Under the pieces are notes generated by a model. It did not search any database. It was not told where the DNA came from and saw nothing but the letters and a program-made list of their open reading frames with translations. Both the position numbers and the translations under genes were made by a program. From assembly GCA_037953745.1 (NCBI GenBank), contig JBAKBP010001582.1, positions 143,426-207,425 of the forward strand: a stretch of 64,000 nucleotides of DNA, in the 5' to 3' direction. Positions 42,993-53,379 of this stretch are shown piece after piece (within the stretch, counting starts at the first letter, position 1; each line of letters begins with the position of its first letter). Source of the stretch: Lithodes maja (taxonomy: Eukaryota > Arthropoda > Malacostraca > Decapoda > Lithodidae).

Positions 42993-44830
42993 TGTGACGT
43001 CATCCAGCGTTGGCAGAATCGTCTCCCGGTAGCCACTAGCGCTCGCCAGGGCAGTGAAATGGGCTACAGTTATCAGAGAATGTTGTTCTTTCTTTCATAG
43101 TGTTCGTGTTGCTACAGACAGTCCCGTGGTGGTCTTTATTTTCGTCTGTGACAACGGGAAGCATTTTATATCATGAGTAGAACATAAGATGCATTGTAGT
43201 GAAGTTGAGAGAGAAAGAGCAAGCGAGCAGCGTGGGGGCAGTGAGTGTTGATTTCCTCCTCCCTCCTCCCTCGCCTGGAGGAGTTTCCCGCCCGCGTGGC
43301 TTTCTCTCGGTTTTGATTGGCTGGTGGTTCCTGGCGCCTTCTGGAGGCCTGCTGCCTTGTGACGTATCGGCCTGTGATTGGGCGACCACCATGCCTTTGT
43401 GTGATCCTGAGGTTTTGTGCTACCTTCCTCAGAGCTTGCCTGACCAGCATACCCTACACATCTCCCTTGCTACCTGTCCCCGACTTCTACCTATAGAACA
43501 CTTTCTCTCTCTCTCAACTTCTTACCTCTCATTCTTCCAATCTATTTAATATCATAACTCCCCTTTGTTTCTGCACGATTTCATATATCGGCCATCGTAT
43601 TATATGCTGAAGCTCTCAGATATTACATGTTTAGTTAGGCATTTTGGAGGGGTTACCATTTTGTCTGTAGAGGTTCGACACACTCACGGTGTCTCCCTAC
43701 CTCTTACTTGGTTGTCTGCTGGGCTATTTAATGCTAGACTGGGGTGAGGCTACTGTTGTTGTGATTTCCGATGTATACCTGGTTTTGTTGAACCTGTACA
43801 ATCGCAACGGATACGTGGGAAGCCTAGGTGGTCTTTCTGACTGTGTACCTTGTGAGTTTAGCACTGTGTTGCAATTGAGGGCTTTTGCCTCTGCCACCCA
43901 ACACTGTGCTAACTCGTTTTGCTTTGACTTTGAGAGGGTCGCCAGGAGAGAACCAGATACTAGCGATCTGGATCTCTCAAGAGAGCCCCCCGTCATTTTA
44001 ACGTAATTTGGCCGTACAGTCATATAATTATATGGAATACATAGCCGGGGCTGGAGGGTTAAGGACCTCGCTAGGCTACGAGACGCTTGCTCAGCCATTG
44101 TTTCCTAGCCTACTACATCCCAGCTAGACTTTATTCGCCTAGCAGACACCCGATTAAGATTATAAGCTCTTATGTTATGTATGCAGCATTTTTATTCACG
44201 TTGATTGTAAACCTTGGTTGTTGTTGAGTTGCACAACCCGAGCAGGCTTTTGTGTTGCCTGAGGAAGTACTTCTTTTGTTGTTGGAGATAATACTATTGT
44301 GCATTTATCATTATTCCTGTGCCAGTTAACACTGTATGTCCATACACTTGTCATATCTTGTTCCTGCTTTATATAACAGTTCAAAATCCGATTCGATCAT
44401 CTTAAGCAGCATCAGACTTTCTTCAGAAGATTCCTGCTCGATGCTTTAGGACTTTCGTTCACTTTCTTTAATATAGGAGTGACAGTTTATTATTGTTTAG
44501 AGTAACTTTAATTATACCTTCTTCTTGTTTGCATTAAATAATTTCAGTGATTTAATTAAGCTCTCTATCCTTTTCCTTGTATACATTATTAACGTAATTG
44601 TATGTTGTTGTGATCAGGCTGTATCAGAGATCATCAGCCTGTAGTAGTAGTGCATTTATACCGAGTTATAGGATACCCCGTTATCGCAGATTTAACTCTG
44701 GAGGGTATAGGTGTTTTTGTGCGCCGGCATTATAAGTTCGAGGGTTGGTTCTAGTGTTACCGTTGTAGCTGTGTGCCTTTCTAGTCCAATGATTAAGAGC
44801 CCTTGTTTTATACGAGTCCCGGTAGTAACA
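42993..44830 (+). repeat. 3' LTR of the gypsy element, carrying a MITE remnant
   Basis: Preceded by a purine-rich TGGGTGGGG. It starts TGTGACGTCATCC and ends GTAGTAACA. It differs from the 5' LTR by scattered substitutions and by an insertion of about 35 bp at 44031-44064. The interval 42671-42992 before it is untranslated AT-rich sequence. Confidence 0.9.
44031..44064. mobile_element. Remnant of the family-1 TTAA MITE inside the 3' LTR
   Basis: The 5' LTR reads ACAGTCTTAAGGACC; the 3' LTR has extra sequence ending CATAGCCGGGGCTGGAGGG before the same TTAAGGACC. This matches the right end of the MITE at 3806-4292. Most of the MITE, including its left TTAA, has been lost. Confidence 0.65.
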
Positions 44831-44834
44831 CATC

Positions 44835-45725
44835 GCTTCTATGTCAGCCATTATTGCAACTTGCCCTTGACGAAACAGTGCGAGAACTCCAAGAAGTTTG
44901 TTAGTCAGAACCGGGCCTTGAAGCACTTGTTTGTTCAGCGATGTTCCAGCATACTCCACAGCACAGTCAAACACAATTCAAATCTTTTCAGGTTTTCTTG
45001 AATTAATAACTGGGTGATGCGGTAGATACCAGGTTCGACCATGAGCTTCATTTATTTCTTGTTCATTTATCCTTTCTGCATATCTGTTAGATAACAGTTT
45101 CATTATTTCTTCGTTGCACCCTTTATCGAGCACTGGATCCTTAGCCAATCGTTTGCCAAGAGAAATTAACCCTCGCTCAGCCACAAATCTGTTATTTGGG
45201 AGACCTGGTGGTTCTGATCGAAATGGTATGTTCAATTGGTAATATCCCAACTCCTTCACCCCACAACTGGACCATAGTTCAAGAACACTTTTGTCTTCTA
45301 CCGACATCTCTGCTGACTTCTTCACTACATCACCTGTATCAATTTCCCAAAATTGTCTTATTTGCGCCTCCAAATGAGTTTCTATAGAAGGTGTTACATT
45401 AAGCAAACAACTGACACAAGCTGTGAAACCAGGCTGATGGTTTAGCGGACCACTCACTGTCCACCCAAACAAAGTACGAACTCCATAGGGCTCACCATCA
45501 GCTCCTGCTCTAACTTCTAATGGTATCAATGCTTGTGGAACATCTTGCCCTATCAAAAAGTCATAATTGAAATTGGGTGTCGGTAATTCTATGCCTTGTA
45601 GATGATTCCACTCTCCAGCTTCGGCAGATGTAGCAGTGTTGTTTTGTAAACTAGGGAGTCTTTCAATTGCAAGCACTTTCGACATAATAGGGAAACAAGC
45701 GTGATTCTTAGCTGAAGTTCCATTT
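44835..45725 (-). pseudogene. BEL/Pao protease and RT N-terminus (copy X)
   Basis: The minus strand from about 45725 shows the A17-type protease region of BEL (FLIGQDVPQALIPLEVR, GVRTLFGWTVSGPL) and then the RT lead (FVAERGLISLGKRL, INEAHGRTWYLPHHPVINS). A stop near 44978 breaks the frame, after which VFDCAVEYAGTSLN and VAIMADIEAM continue toward the gypsy insertion, and the RT resumes at 35248. At 45725 the strand flips into the plus-strand BEL copy. Confidence 0.8.
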
Positions 45726-45972
45726 ATGCTCAATTCTAGTAAGGATGTTGTGGGTACAATTTCTAAGGAAGAAAGGAATGCTGTTGTAAAGGAGCTAAAT
45801 CTAAACTTTGAATATTTGCCAGTGGTCAGTGTTTTGGGAGTGATGTGGGACATGGAAAATGACCAGTTTAGTGTGAAGACTCAAATACAGCAGAAACCAG
45901 AAACGAGGCGAGGTTTGTTAAGTATTGTTAGCTCCGTTTATGATCCATTGGGATATTTGTGCTCATTTGTTT
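45726..45972 (+). pseudogene. BEL/Pao RT C-terminal part (copy Y)
   Basis: The plus frame reads NSSKDVVGTISKEERNAVVK, VMWDMENDQFSV and RRGLLSIVSSVYDPLGYL, the conserved end of Pao RT. It starts abruptly at the head-to-head junction with copy X and is interrupted by a TTAA MITE from 45973. The frame is open across the segment. Confidence 0.8.
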
Positions 45973-46459
45973 TTAACCCCTTACGAACGGGGATGTTTGT
46001 AGCTTCTACTACCTGCCTGGAGGGCATATTTACCCTAAATGAGCTTCATTCCATGCTCTTTTTCATGCATAAACAAGAGCCAGAGCGTAATACAATTATG
46101 TATCCGTGAAAGGGCGATAATAGAGCTTTCCAATGACACCAGAATCATCCTTGTACAACCACGGGTTATCCTGTAGCGATCGCGCAACACAAGGGGAAAA
46201 ACCCTAAAATACGGTCATTTCCCGAGTTTCTTCCTGGTCTCGCGAGGTCGTGGGTGTGGAATGTTGCAAGAGGTAGTGTCAGTTGCGGCACTGGGTCCGT
46301 GCCGAACGGTCAGAGCCCGCCTATCATCCTCCCAATACGTGGACTCTCTCTCAGAGTCGATAATGTGCTCAAAATCCCGCCCGATTAATGTCGGGCACCG
46401 CAGGGGTGGCCATTATTCTCTCGCTCGACATATGTCGGGCCCCGCGGCTTGAGTGTTAA
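45973..46459. mobile_element. TTAA-flanked MITE, family 4, inserted in BEL RT/RNase H
   Basis: TTAA at 45973-45976 and 46456-46459. Ends are TTAACCCCTTACGAACGGGG and, in reverse complement, TTAACACTCAAGCCGCGGGG. It contains CGACATATGTCG near its right end. Removing it with one TTAA leaves the BEL reading frame continuous, which supports the boundaries. Confidence 0.75.
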
Positions 46460-47043
46460 AGAAAGGATCATGTTTCAAGAGGAATGCAGAAGAAAACAAA
46501 GTTGGGATGAAGCACTGAGTCCAAAAACCAAAATTTCCTGGCATAAATGGCTAGAAGAGTTGCCAGCTTTTGAACAGTTCTGCATCAACCGATGTTTTGT
46601 ACCTCAAGGAATTGAAAGGGTAAAATATTGTGAACTACACCATTTTTGTGATGGTTCTCAAGTAGCATATGGAACAGTATCTTACCTGAGATTTGTGAGT
46701 GATTTGGGTGTCCATTGCTCATATGTATTTGGGAAATCTCGACTTGCCCCGCTCACACAGCTGACAATTCGAAGACTTGAACTATCTGCTGCTGTGCTAG
46801 CCACTCAGTCTGATGTTATGCTGAGAGACGAATTAGTCTTGGTGCCAATTAGATCTGTGTTTTGGACAGACAGTGTGCTTACTCTTCAATACATTACAAA
46901 TACCAGCCAGAGATTTCACACCTTTGTAGCTAACAGAGTGGCAACAACCCATAATGCTTCGGAACTCTCACAGTGGAGGTATGTTGATACTCTTCAAAAC
47001 CCAGCTGATGACGCAACACGTGGACTTACAGCAGCGGAACTAG
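46460..47043 (+). pseudogene. BEL/Pao RNase H region (copy Y)
   Basis: It contains KISWHKWLEELPAFEQF, ELHHFCDGSQVAYGTVSYLR (RNase H-like first Asp), RRLELSAAVLATQ, VFWTDSVLTLQYI and WRYVDTLQNPADDATRGL, the standard series of the Pao RNase H domain. The frame is open between the two MITEs. Confidence 0.85.
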
Positions 47044-47359
47044 TTAACTCCCTCCGACATATTATGTTCCAATAAGTCCGAGGAGGCGGGAGCCCCGGGA
47101 TCATTGCCACTGCCCCGCACTACACTCACAACAACACTGCGGCCGTTAGAATTATCGGAGGTGAATGAGGTTGCCACCAACGGTTTTATCGTATGGTAAC
47201 TTATCGGACTTACTGAGCTCATATGACGCAAAATCGCATCATAAACTTATTGGAGAGGTATAGAGATAAGTTCATATGACGCGATCGCGTCATATGAGTT
47301 TTTGGTTCACTCTCCCATATGACGCGATCGCGTCATATAATTATGTCTGAGGGAGTTAA
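47044..47359. mobile_element. TTAA-flanked MITE, family 5, with long palindromes
   Basis: TTAA at 47044-47047 and 47356-47359. Ends are TTAACTCCCTCCGACATA and, in reverse complement, TTAACTCCCTCAGACATA. It carries two exact copies of the palindrome ATGACGCGATCGCGTCAT (about 47276-47293 and 47319-47336) and a degenerate one near 47223. Removal with one TTAA leaves the BEL frame open. Confidence 0.8.
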
Positions 47360-48536
47360 GGGTGGAAGATGGACTTTGGGCCCAGGATTTTGGGGGAAGG
47401 ATGAGATTTACTGGTCAGAGACACCAAATTCAGTTAATTACGTTCCTGTAGATAACCCAGAGGTAAAAAGGGATTTGTGTGCTAAACCTTCAGTCATACA
47501 CTCAACTGTGAATTCATCCACTAGATTGCTACAAAGGTATTCTGACTGGCAACAACTATGTAAAGGGGTTGCATGGTTGAGAAGATTCATCCACTGGACG
47601 AAGGACAGAAGAGGACTTTCATCTACATGTACTAAGGGAGACCTTAGTGTAACAGAAATTCGTAATTCAGGATTAGCTATACTTCGCTTCATCCAAAATA
47701 TGGTGTTTGAGACCGAGATAGTGGTTCTAAGATCTGGAGGAGAAAGGGTACCTAGGCAAAGTTCCGTGCATTATTTGGAGCCGTATTTAGATGAGATGAG
47801 TATCTTAAGGGTAAATGGAAGGCTCCAACATTCACCAATATCTGCTGAGAGTAAGTGTCCTATACTGTTGCCAAGAGATTATCATGTCACGGAGCGGCTG
47901 GTACGTGATATGCACAAGATCCAAGCAGGACATTCGGGAAGAGAACACACAATTTCAGTAATGAGACAGAAATATTGGATTCCGAAGTGCCAACCTCTAG
48001 TAGACAGGATTATAAAGAACTGCATAATATGTCGCAAAGTTAATGAACAACCAGGAAAACAACGCTTTGCTCCACTTCCCGAAGACAGAGTAACACCAGG
48101 TAAACCACCCTTCTATTACACTGGTATTGATTATTTTGGTCCTATATCTGTCAAACTAGGTAGGAGTCGCATTAAGAGGTATGGATGTTTATTTACTTGC
48201 TTAAGTACTAGAGCTATTCATTTAGAAGTTCTTGTGGCATTAGATACAGATGCCGTTCTCAATGCATTGACAAGATTTTCAGCTCGCAGAGGTTTTCCTG
48301 GAAGGATTCGGTCAGAAAATGGAACAAATTTTGTAGGTTCAGTAAAAGAACTAAGACAAGTGGTAACAAAATGGAATAATGATGAACGAATAAGAGATTA
48401 CATGCTTCGGAAGGATGTAGAATGGGTTTTCAATCCTCCTGGGGCATCTCATATGGGAGGTGTCTGGGAGAGGCAGATAAGGACTGCAAGGAAGGTACTG
48501 ATGGCAGTTGTAGGCTCCCAAGTGTTAGTTGATGAA
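47360..48536 (+). pseudogene. BEL/Pao integrase (copy Y)
   Basis: Open to the stop at 48537-48539. It includes LEPYLDEMSILRVNGRLQ, the zinc region (MHKIQAGHSGREHTI, NCIICRKVN) and the core GIDYFGPI, LSTRAIHLEV, RSENGTNFVGS and GGVWERQIRTARKV. The second catalytic residue is Glu instead of Asp, as in the fragment at 27883. Downstream (48540-49020) the C-terminal part continues through a further stop and a frameshift (NGRPITQTSEDVRDLETLSP, HLLLP, then GDLVMLTYDNMPRNHWNLGR). Confidence 0.85.
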
Positions 48537-49027
48537 TGACTTAGTACTCTGTTCTGTGAAGTTGAGGCAATAGTCAATGGCCGCCCAATAACTCAAACAT
48601 CTGAGGATGTCCGTGATCTTGAGACTCTTTCTCCATCACATCTTTTACTTCCAAGCTATTGTCCAGCACTACCTCTAGGTGGTATATCTGAGGCGGAGAT
48701 ATACCGTAGGAGATGGAAGCATGCACAGTTACTGGCAGATAAATTTTAGAAGCGTTGGGTAAAGGAGTATCTACCGCTTTTGAGACAACGTCAAAGGAGG
48801 CTGGTACCTTCTCGTAACTTTATGTGGGTGATTTGGTCATGTTAACATATGACAATATGCCTCGTAATCATTGGAATCTAGGTAGGATAACGGAAACCTT
48901 CCCAAGCACATATGGTATTGTAAGAACAGTGAAAGTTAAAACACAAAGGAACATATTTCGGCACCCCGTTACAAAGTTGTTTTTTGGAAGCTGCAGATAC
49001 AGTGCAATAAGTGTTAGGTTGAGCACT
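48537..49027 (+). pseudogene. BEL/Pao integrase C-terminal region
   Basis: After TGA at 48537 the same frame continues with VEAIVNGRPITQTSED and YRRRWKHAQLLADKF, another stop, then RRLVPSRNF. A frameshift near 48825 leads to VMLTYDNMPRNHWNLGRITE and the usual BEL end CRYSAISV. Immediately after come a purine tract (CAAAGGGGGGAG) and the 3' LTR start. Confidence 0.75.
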
Positions 49028-49344
49028 TCGGCTCAAAGGGGGGAGTGTTAACGCTGAAGATTTAAGTTTGTGTTAATTAGCGAGTGCAGGATTTTGTACT
49101 GTGCTGTTTGTCTTTTTTGTACAAGTGTTGATCAATGATTGTGGATCTAAACATTGATTTGTGAAGGAGAGCTTGGGTTTGCCTGTTTTTTAAGTCTATA
49201 GTTTGTTTCTGATTACTTAGCTTATTAGCTCATGGGGCTTCGCTGTGGTGGGTTTTGAGACCTTGTTTGTGTGCATTTGTAAGTTTGATATATTAATGGC
49301 AAAGGTTCACTTACAGCCTATTAGCATTATGATACGCTAAATTT

Positions 49345-49649
49345 GAAGTTACTTATATTCTCATTTGACTACTATTTGGTGGGGTCTGTATGAAGTTGTT
49401 TATATTTTCATTTGACTACTATTTGGCGGGGCCTGTATGAAGTTGTTTATATTTTCATTTGACTACTATTTGGTGAGGTCTGTATGAAGTTGTTTATATT
49501 TTCATTTGACTACTATTTGGTGGGGTCTGTATGAAGTTGTTTATATTTTCATTTGACTACTATTTGGTGGGGCCTGTATGAAGTTGTTTATATTTTCATT
49601 TGACTACTATTTGGTGGGGTCTGTATGAAGTTGTTTATATTTTCATTTA
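49345..49649 (+). repeat. 47-bp minisatellite, about 6.5 copies
   Basis: Units such as GTATGAAGTTGTTTATATTT followed by TCATTTGACTACTATTTGG repeat with a 47-bp period. It is split by the SINE: TTGACTACTATTTGGCGGGG resumes at 50147. Confidence 0.9.
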
Positions 49650-50119
49650 GGGGAGGTGTGGTGGAGTGGTCATGCCACTGGATTGGTAATCCAATGGACC
49701 CGGGTTCAAATCCCGATATGTCAATGGGAAGATATTATTGGGATTGAATTTGTGCTGTACCTAGTATCAGTGCATTACCACAAAGCCCACCGAAATGCCA
49801 AAAAAATACCCTCATTGTTCCCTGATTAAATAACACTGTATGAATATTCCCATATTCAAAATATGTTACAGGGGGACAATGCCTAGTGAGTTCACTGCTC
49901 AATAGGTGGCGTTCTGAGAGTGAGGGTCTGAGTCTGGAGGGTGAGACGGTGAAGCACTTGGGCGAGGCAACCGGCCGCTTCAGAGATGGAGCTGCTTCGA
50001 GCCATGATGGTTGCTTCACATGTCTCACTCCCCAGACTGGAACAAGACCTCACGGGCTTCACCGTGTTGAGCGGTGGAATGTACAGGCTCTCAGCCTATG
50101 CCCGAGAGGGAGTAGTTAG

Positions 50120-50146
<27 letters not shown>
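49650..50146 (+). mobile_element. tRNA-Thr-like SINE with poly(A) tail
   Basis: The head (about 49655-49725) has a box A-like TGGAGTGGTCATGCC, an anticodon arm with loop TTGGTAA (anticodon GGT) and box B GGGTTCAAATCCC. A roughly 400-bp body follows, ending in 27 A (50120-50146). The acceptor stem does not pair well, so it is not a working tRNA gene. It sits inside the minisatellite without an obvious long target duplication. Confidence 0.75.
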
Positions 50147-50150
<4 letters not shown>

Positions 50151-50939
50151 CTACTATTTGGCGGGGCCTGTATGATAGGGAGTGGTTGGTCATTGTTCAA
50201 GAAGGCATTAATGTAGTGTTAGGTGGTGGCTGGCTCCCGTTCATACTGTAAATATTGTGGTTATCCCTATTATTGTTACCGGTATCTGTAACTATGGTCT
50301 TGTGTGATTTTAACCATGGTGTGTAAACTGTATTGTAAATCCTTATGTATATAATAAGAAAGATATGACAGTTATAGATATCGGTAATAATATTTGCAGT
50401 GGCATATGTTTGTAGTGTTTACGTATTGTTTAGGCTTTTAGGTAATATACACTTTCTTAAGAGTTTCGCAAATTTATGTTCGATCGTATATACGAACATG
50501 TGATATTTTATTTGTGTTGGAATTGATGGTGGAATAACTTTATAATAAGAGTTTGAGAATATTGAAATTCATAATGTGTGTTGACTTCATGGCATTACAT
50601 TTTAATTGGTAGGTTAATCATAATTATGGAGGAATGACTTAAGGGTTTTAGATTATTTGAGTCTGTAAATAATTCGCATTTTATAATCAATGTGTATTTC
50701 AGTGAGGTTATGGATTAATAAGAGTATGGTTAAGTTAGGAATTCAGTTTTTCATTATTATTATTATTTATATATTCTATATATTTGTTTTTGTTATTATT
50801 ATTGTTAATATCATCAATCATTATAACAAGTATTTATACATTTATTTTAGCTTCAAAAATAGAGATTTATGTTTTGTCATAATTATTAGTAAATGTATGT
50901 AATCTTGCAGGTTTAACCATTAAAGAAGTCATCAGTAAC

Positions 50940-51480
50940 GGGCGTTTCCTTGGACCAAGTACCTAGCCACCCCAGCCTTTACAAATACTATCTCCCCACT
51001 TGGTCACAGGTAAATTGATGTCGCCAAAAATTACGGTATTTTTCGAGTTTCTTATGTCTGCAATTTGTTCATAAATTTCTTGGTCAGTTTGCACTGATTG
51101 AGCTGGAGGTCTGTATATTAATGCAAGTATTATTTTTGTACCTTTATTATTCTTTTTTAGCACAAAGGATGTATCGACGTTCACAATTTGAGGTTTTGAC
51201 GAGAGGGTCGGGTTAATACTTTCCTTGATAAAAAGTAAAACGCCACCTCCATTTTTATTTTATCCGGCTTTTCTCAAACATTACATAACCAGGAAGTGAA
51301 TACTCTGCTAAAAAGTCTGCCTTTTGTATTGAGCCAAGATTCTGTTATGGCAATAACATCGTAATTTTCTGTAAATACTAGTTCCTCTAAATCTGAAAAT
51401 GTATCGCGTATGCTACAAGCGTTTGCATAGAAAACCTATAAAGTGTTGAATTTGGAATTCACGGAACAATCTTTATTCAA
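50940..51480 (-). pseudogene. CR1-type LINE endonuclease fragment
   Basis: The minus strand reads (in pieces) NYDVIAITESWL-like sequence near 51330-51370, then LALIYRPPAQSVQTDQEIYE and VIFGDINLPVTKWGDS, the AP-endonuclease core (SDH/GDFN-type motif). Frames are broken between pieces and the copy ends before the RT. It lies downstream of the LINE ORF1 at 51986-52728 on the same strand, so both probably come from one copy. Confidence 0.7.
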
Positions 51481-51524
51481 ATTCTTGGTTCTGGTCGGAT
51501 CTACATTTATATACCTGTCTGTCC

Positions 51525-51785
51525 TCAGTCCTCGATCCTCATCCCTAGTTGTCCTCGGTCCTCGGTGTCATCGATCATCGTCCCTGGTGGTCCTTGGTTC
51601 TCGCTGTCCTCGATCATCGTCTCTGGTGGTCCTCGGTCCTCGCTGTCCTCAATCGTCGTCCCTGGTAGTCCTCGGTCCTTGATCATCATCCCTGGTGGTC
51701 CACGGTCCTCGATCCTCATCCCTGGTGGTCCTCGGTCCTCGTTGTCCTCGATCCTCGTCACTGGTGGTCCTTGGTTGGCTCTGCT
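51525..51785. repeat. GGTCCTCG/TCATCGTCCCTGGTGGTCC minisatellite
   Basis: About 250 bp of imperfect units of 27-39 bp, such as GTCCCTGGTGGTCCTCGGTC. On the minus strand it encodes repeats like DRGPPGTMIEDSE in the linker between the LINE ORF1 and endonuclease. Confidence 0.8.
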
Positions 51786-51985
51786 TCTTTTTCGAAAATC
51801 CTTTACTGCTTCGTGAAGCAGGTGGCCAAATCTTGCTGCTCCCACCTGGTTCAGATGGACTCCATCCGCTACAAACAGATGATCTTCATGGTAGAAGTCA
51901 TTCCAGATATTGATGAATCCAACTTTTTTACCTCCCTGCAGAAGTTAGCCAGACGATGATTTACGCTAGTGGCTATGTTGAAGAA

Positions 51986-52728
51986 TCAGCTCTTCACATC
52001 GATCCTAAGGACGATCCCTGATATGATGACTCTGTGTGACTTTTCCTTATACATCTGAATCAGCTTCCGATACTTCAGCATGAGGTCCTCCGATTGGGTC
52101 CGCTGCACATCATTAGAACCGACATGAATGACGTACATTGTGCGTGAGGGGACTAACTTCAAAACTTTGTTGACTGCAGCTGCAGCGTTGTCCACACCGC
52201 CATCCGGGATACAGAAGCAATTCCTGCCGCAGAATTCTGTAAGTTTTCCACGAACCATGAAATCTCCGAAGAGCCGAATTTCTTCTATTTCTTCTTCGTC
52301 GTCCAAATCCGCAAGAATCTGGTAACAGTTGTGGCACATGGTTTCGGTCATGATCTTCCTTGCGATGGGGCGAACGTTGTTTCTCACGATGCGGAAATTG
52401 CCTGAGGGGGAGCGGCGTTATTATTTGAATTTTCCTGACGTGGTACATGTACTGAAGCGGGTACCGGTACCGCTATATCAGGCGTTGGGCTGCTGGAAGA
52501 TGCCGCAGAGGTAGTAATTGTTTCATTTGATGATACTCCTACGTTGAGCGTCGCAAATTCTTGGAGTGTTTCCAGCTTCTTGGTAAGGGCATTAACCTTG
52601 ATGTTAGCTTCATTCAGTTTAGCTGCCAAATCTTCTTGGAGCTGGCAGAATCGGCAGACATGAACCTCGGGGCAGGCAATCATGGGAGGGCCAAACCTAC
52701 CAGAACAGTTCGTGCAGGCGCGAGACAT
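51986..52728 (-). pseudogene. CR1-type LINE ORF1: zinc finger, coiled coil and esterase-like domain
   Basis: It starts at ATG 52728 with MSRACTNCSGRFGPPMIACP and VCRFCQL (two or three CxxC pairs, zinc-finger-like), then a heptad-rich coiled coil (EDLAAKLNEANIKVNALTKK). A frame change near 52385 leads to an SGNH-esterase-like domain: LFGDFMVRGKL, VIHVGSNDVQRTQS, KYRKLIQMYKEKSHRVIISG. This architecture is known for ORF1 of CR1/L2-type LINEs. The RNA-binding and esterase roles are by family knowledge. The frame change indicates decay. Confidence 0.75.
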
Positions 52729-52744
52729 GGTGACAATAAAAAAA

Positions 52745-52900
52745 AATCAAATCACTTCACTTACTTCAAGTCATTTTTAATCACTTGTCCCACTTTAGAA
52801 GACTTTATTCACTTCACACACTTCAGATCACTTTACTTACTTCACTCACTGTAAATCACTTCACTCACTTTAAATCACTTCACGTCACTTATAATGCAAT
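52745..52900. repeat. CACTTCAC-rich 5' UTR repeats of the LINE
   Basis: Many spaced copies of TCACTTCAC or close variants lie directly upstream (minus strand) of the ORF1 start. Tandem motifs in the 5' region suggest that the LINE 5' end is near 52900. Confidence 0.5.
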
Positions 52901-53379
52901 TTAAGCCTGAAAATTTTACTTTTACATCACGTCAATAATACACCTGGAATGAAAAGAAAAATTACGACACAAGATTTACTAGAGAGTACAAAAGTAAATG
53001 GGCATGGGAGGTTAAATTAACCTAGTGAGAAACTGGAAACACAATAGTAGTTAGTATATACAGTGATCGACACAACAAAATAATTAAATTTGTAATATCT
53101 CTGACAAAAGTGTAATAGGCCTATTAATATGATGACAAGTATCTGAAATGCGCTTATATAGGCTATCAAAAAGTATCCCATTAACAAAATTATTCTAACC
53201 CAATATTAAAACTATCTCAACAAATATCAGTGTGCGCGATTTATATAGTCAACCAAGAGAAAAGGTTCAACTAGGTACAGTAATGACTAGACTGATTTAT
53301 AAACTACAAGATGAAGGTTAATTTGTTTATGCGTACACAGGTGGCGCTGGTGTCGGCGGCGGCGCTTTATTTGGCAAAG

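Larger units (their letters stand above)
35249..44830 (+). mobile_element. Ty3/gypsy LTR retrotransposon, internally deleted, nested in a BEL element
   Basis: LTRs at 35249-37051 and 42993-44830 start TGTGAC and end GTAACA. Flanks give a CATC direct duplication (35245-35248 and 44831-44834); joining the flanks across the element restores the BEL frame around the insertion point. Internally there are gag, a zinc knuckle, a protease, an inserted LINE, an RT fragment with a tandem duplication, and the tail of RNase H. The RT active-site region and the whole integrase are absent, so the copy cannot replicate by itself. Confidence 0.9.
49046..50940 (+). repeat. Putative BEL 3' LTR with minisatellite and SINE
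   Basis: It starts TGTTAACGC directly after a purine tract (49035-49045), as expected for a BEL LTR. The end is uncertain; the unique sequence stops near 50940, where a LINE endonuclease begins. It contains a 47-bp minisatellite and a SINE. No second LTR is in the window, so the boundaries are not confirmed. Confidence 0.5.

Noticed and set aside
35455..43549. A 116-codon frame found twice (35455 and 43199), suggesting a conserved gene
   Set aside because: Both copies lie at the same place in the two LTRs of one element; similarity comes from LTR duplication.
35249..44830. Endogenous retrovirus with an envelope gene
   Set aside because: No envelope-like frame, signal peptide or membrane anchor is seen; integrase and most of pol are deleted, and the layout is that of a plain Ty3/gypsy element.
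49345..49649. CRISPR-like array
   Set aside because: Units are contiguous 47-bp tandem repeats without spacers, in eukaryotic DNA.
49655..49725. tRNA-Thr gene
   Set aside because: Poor acceptor pairing, and it continues into a poly(A)-tailed SINE body.
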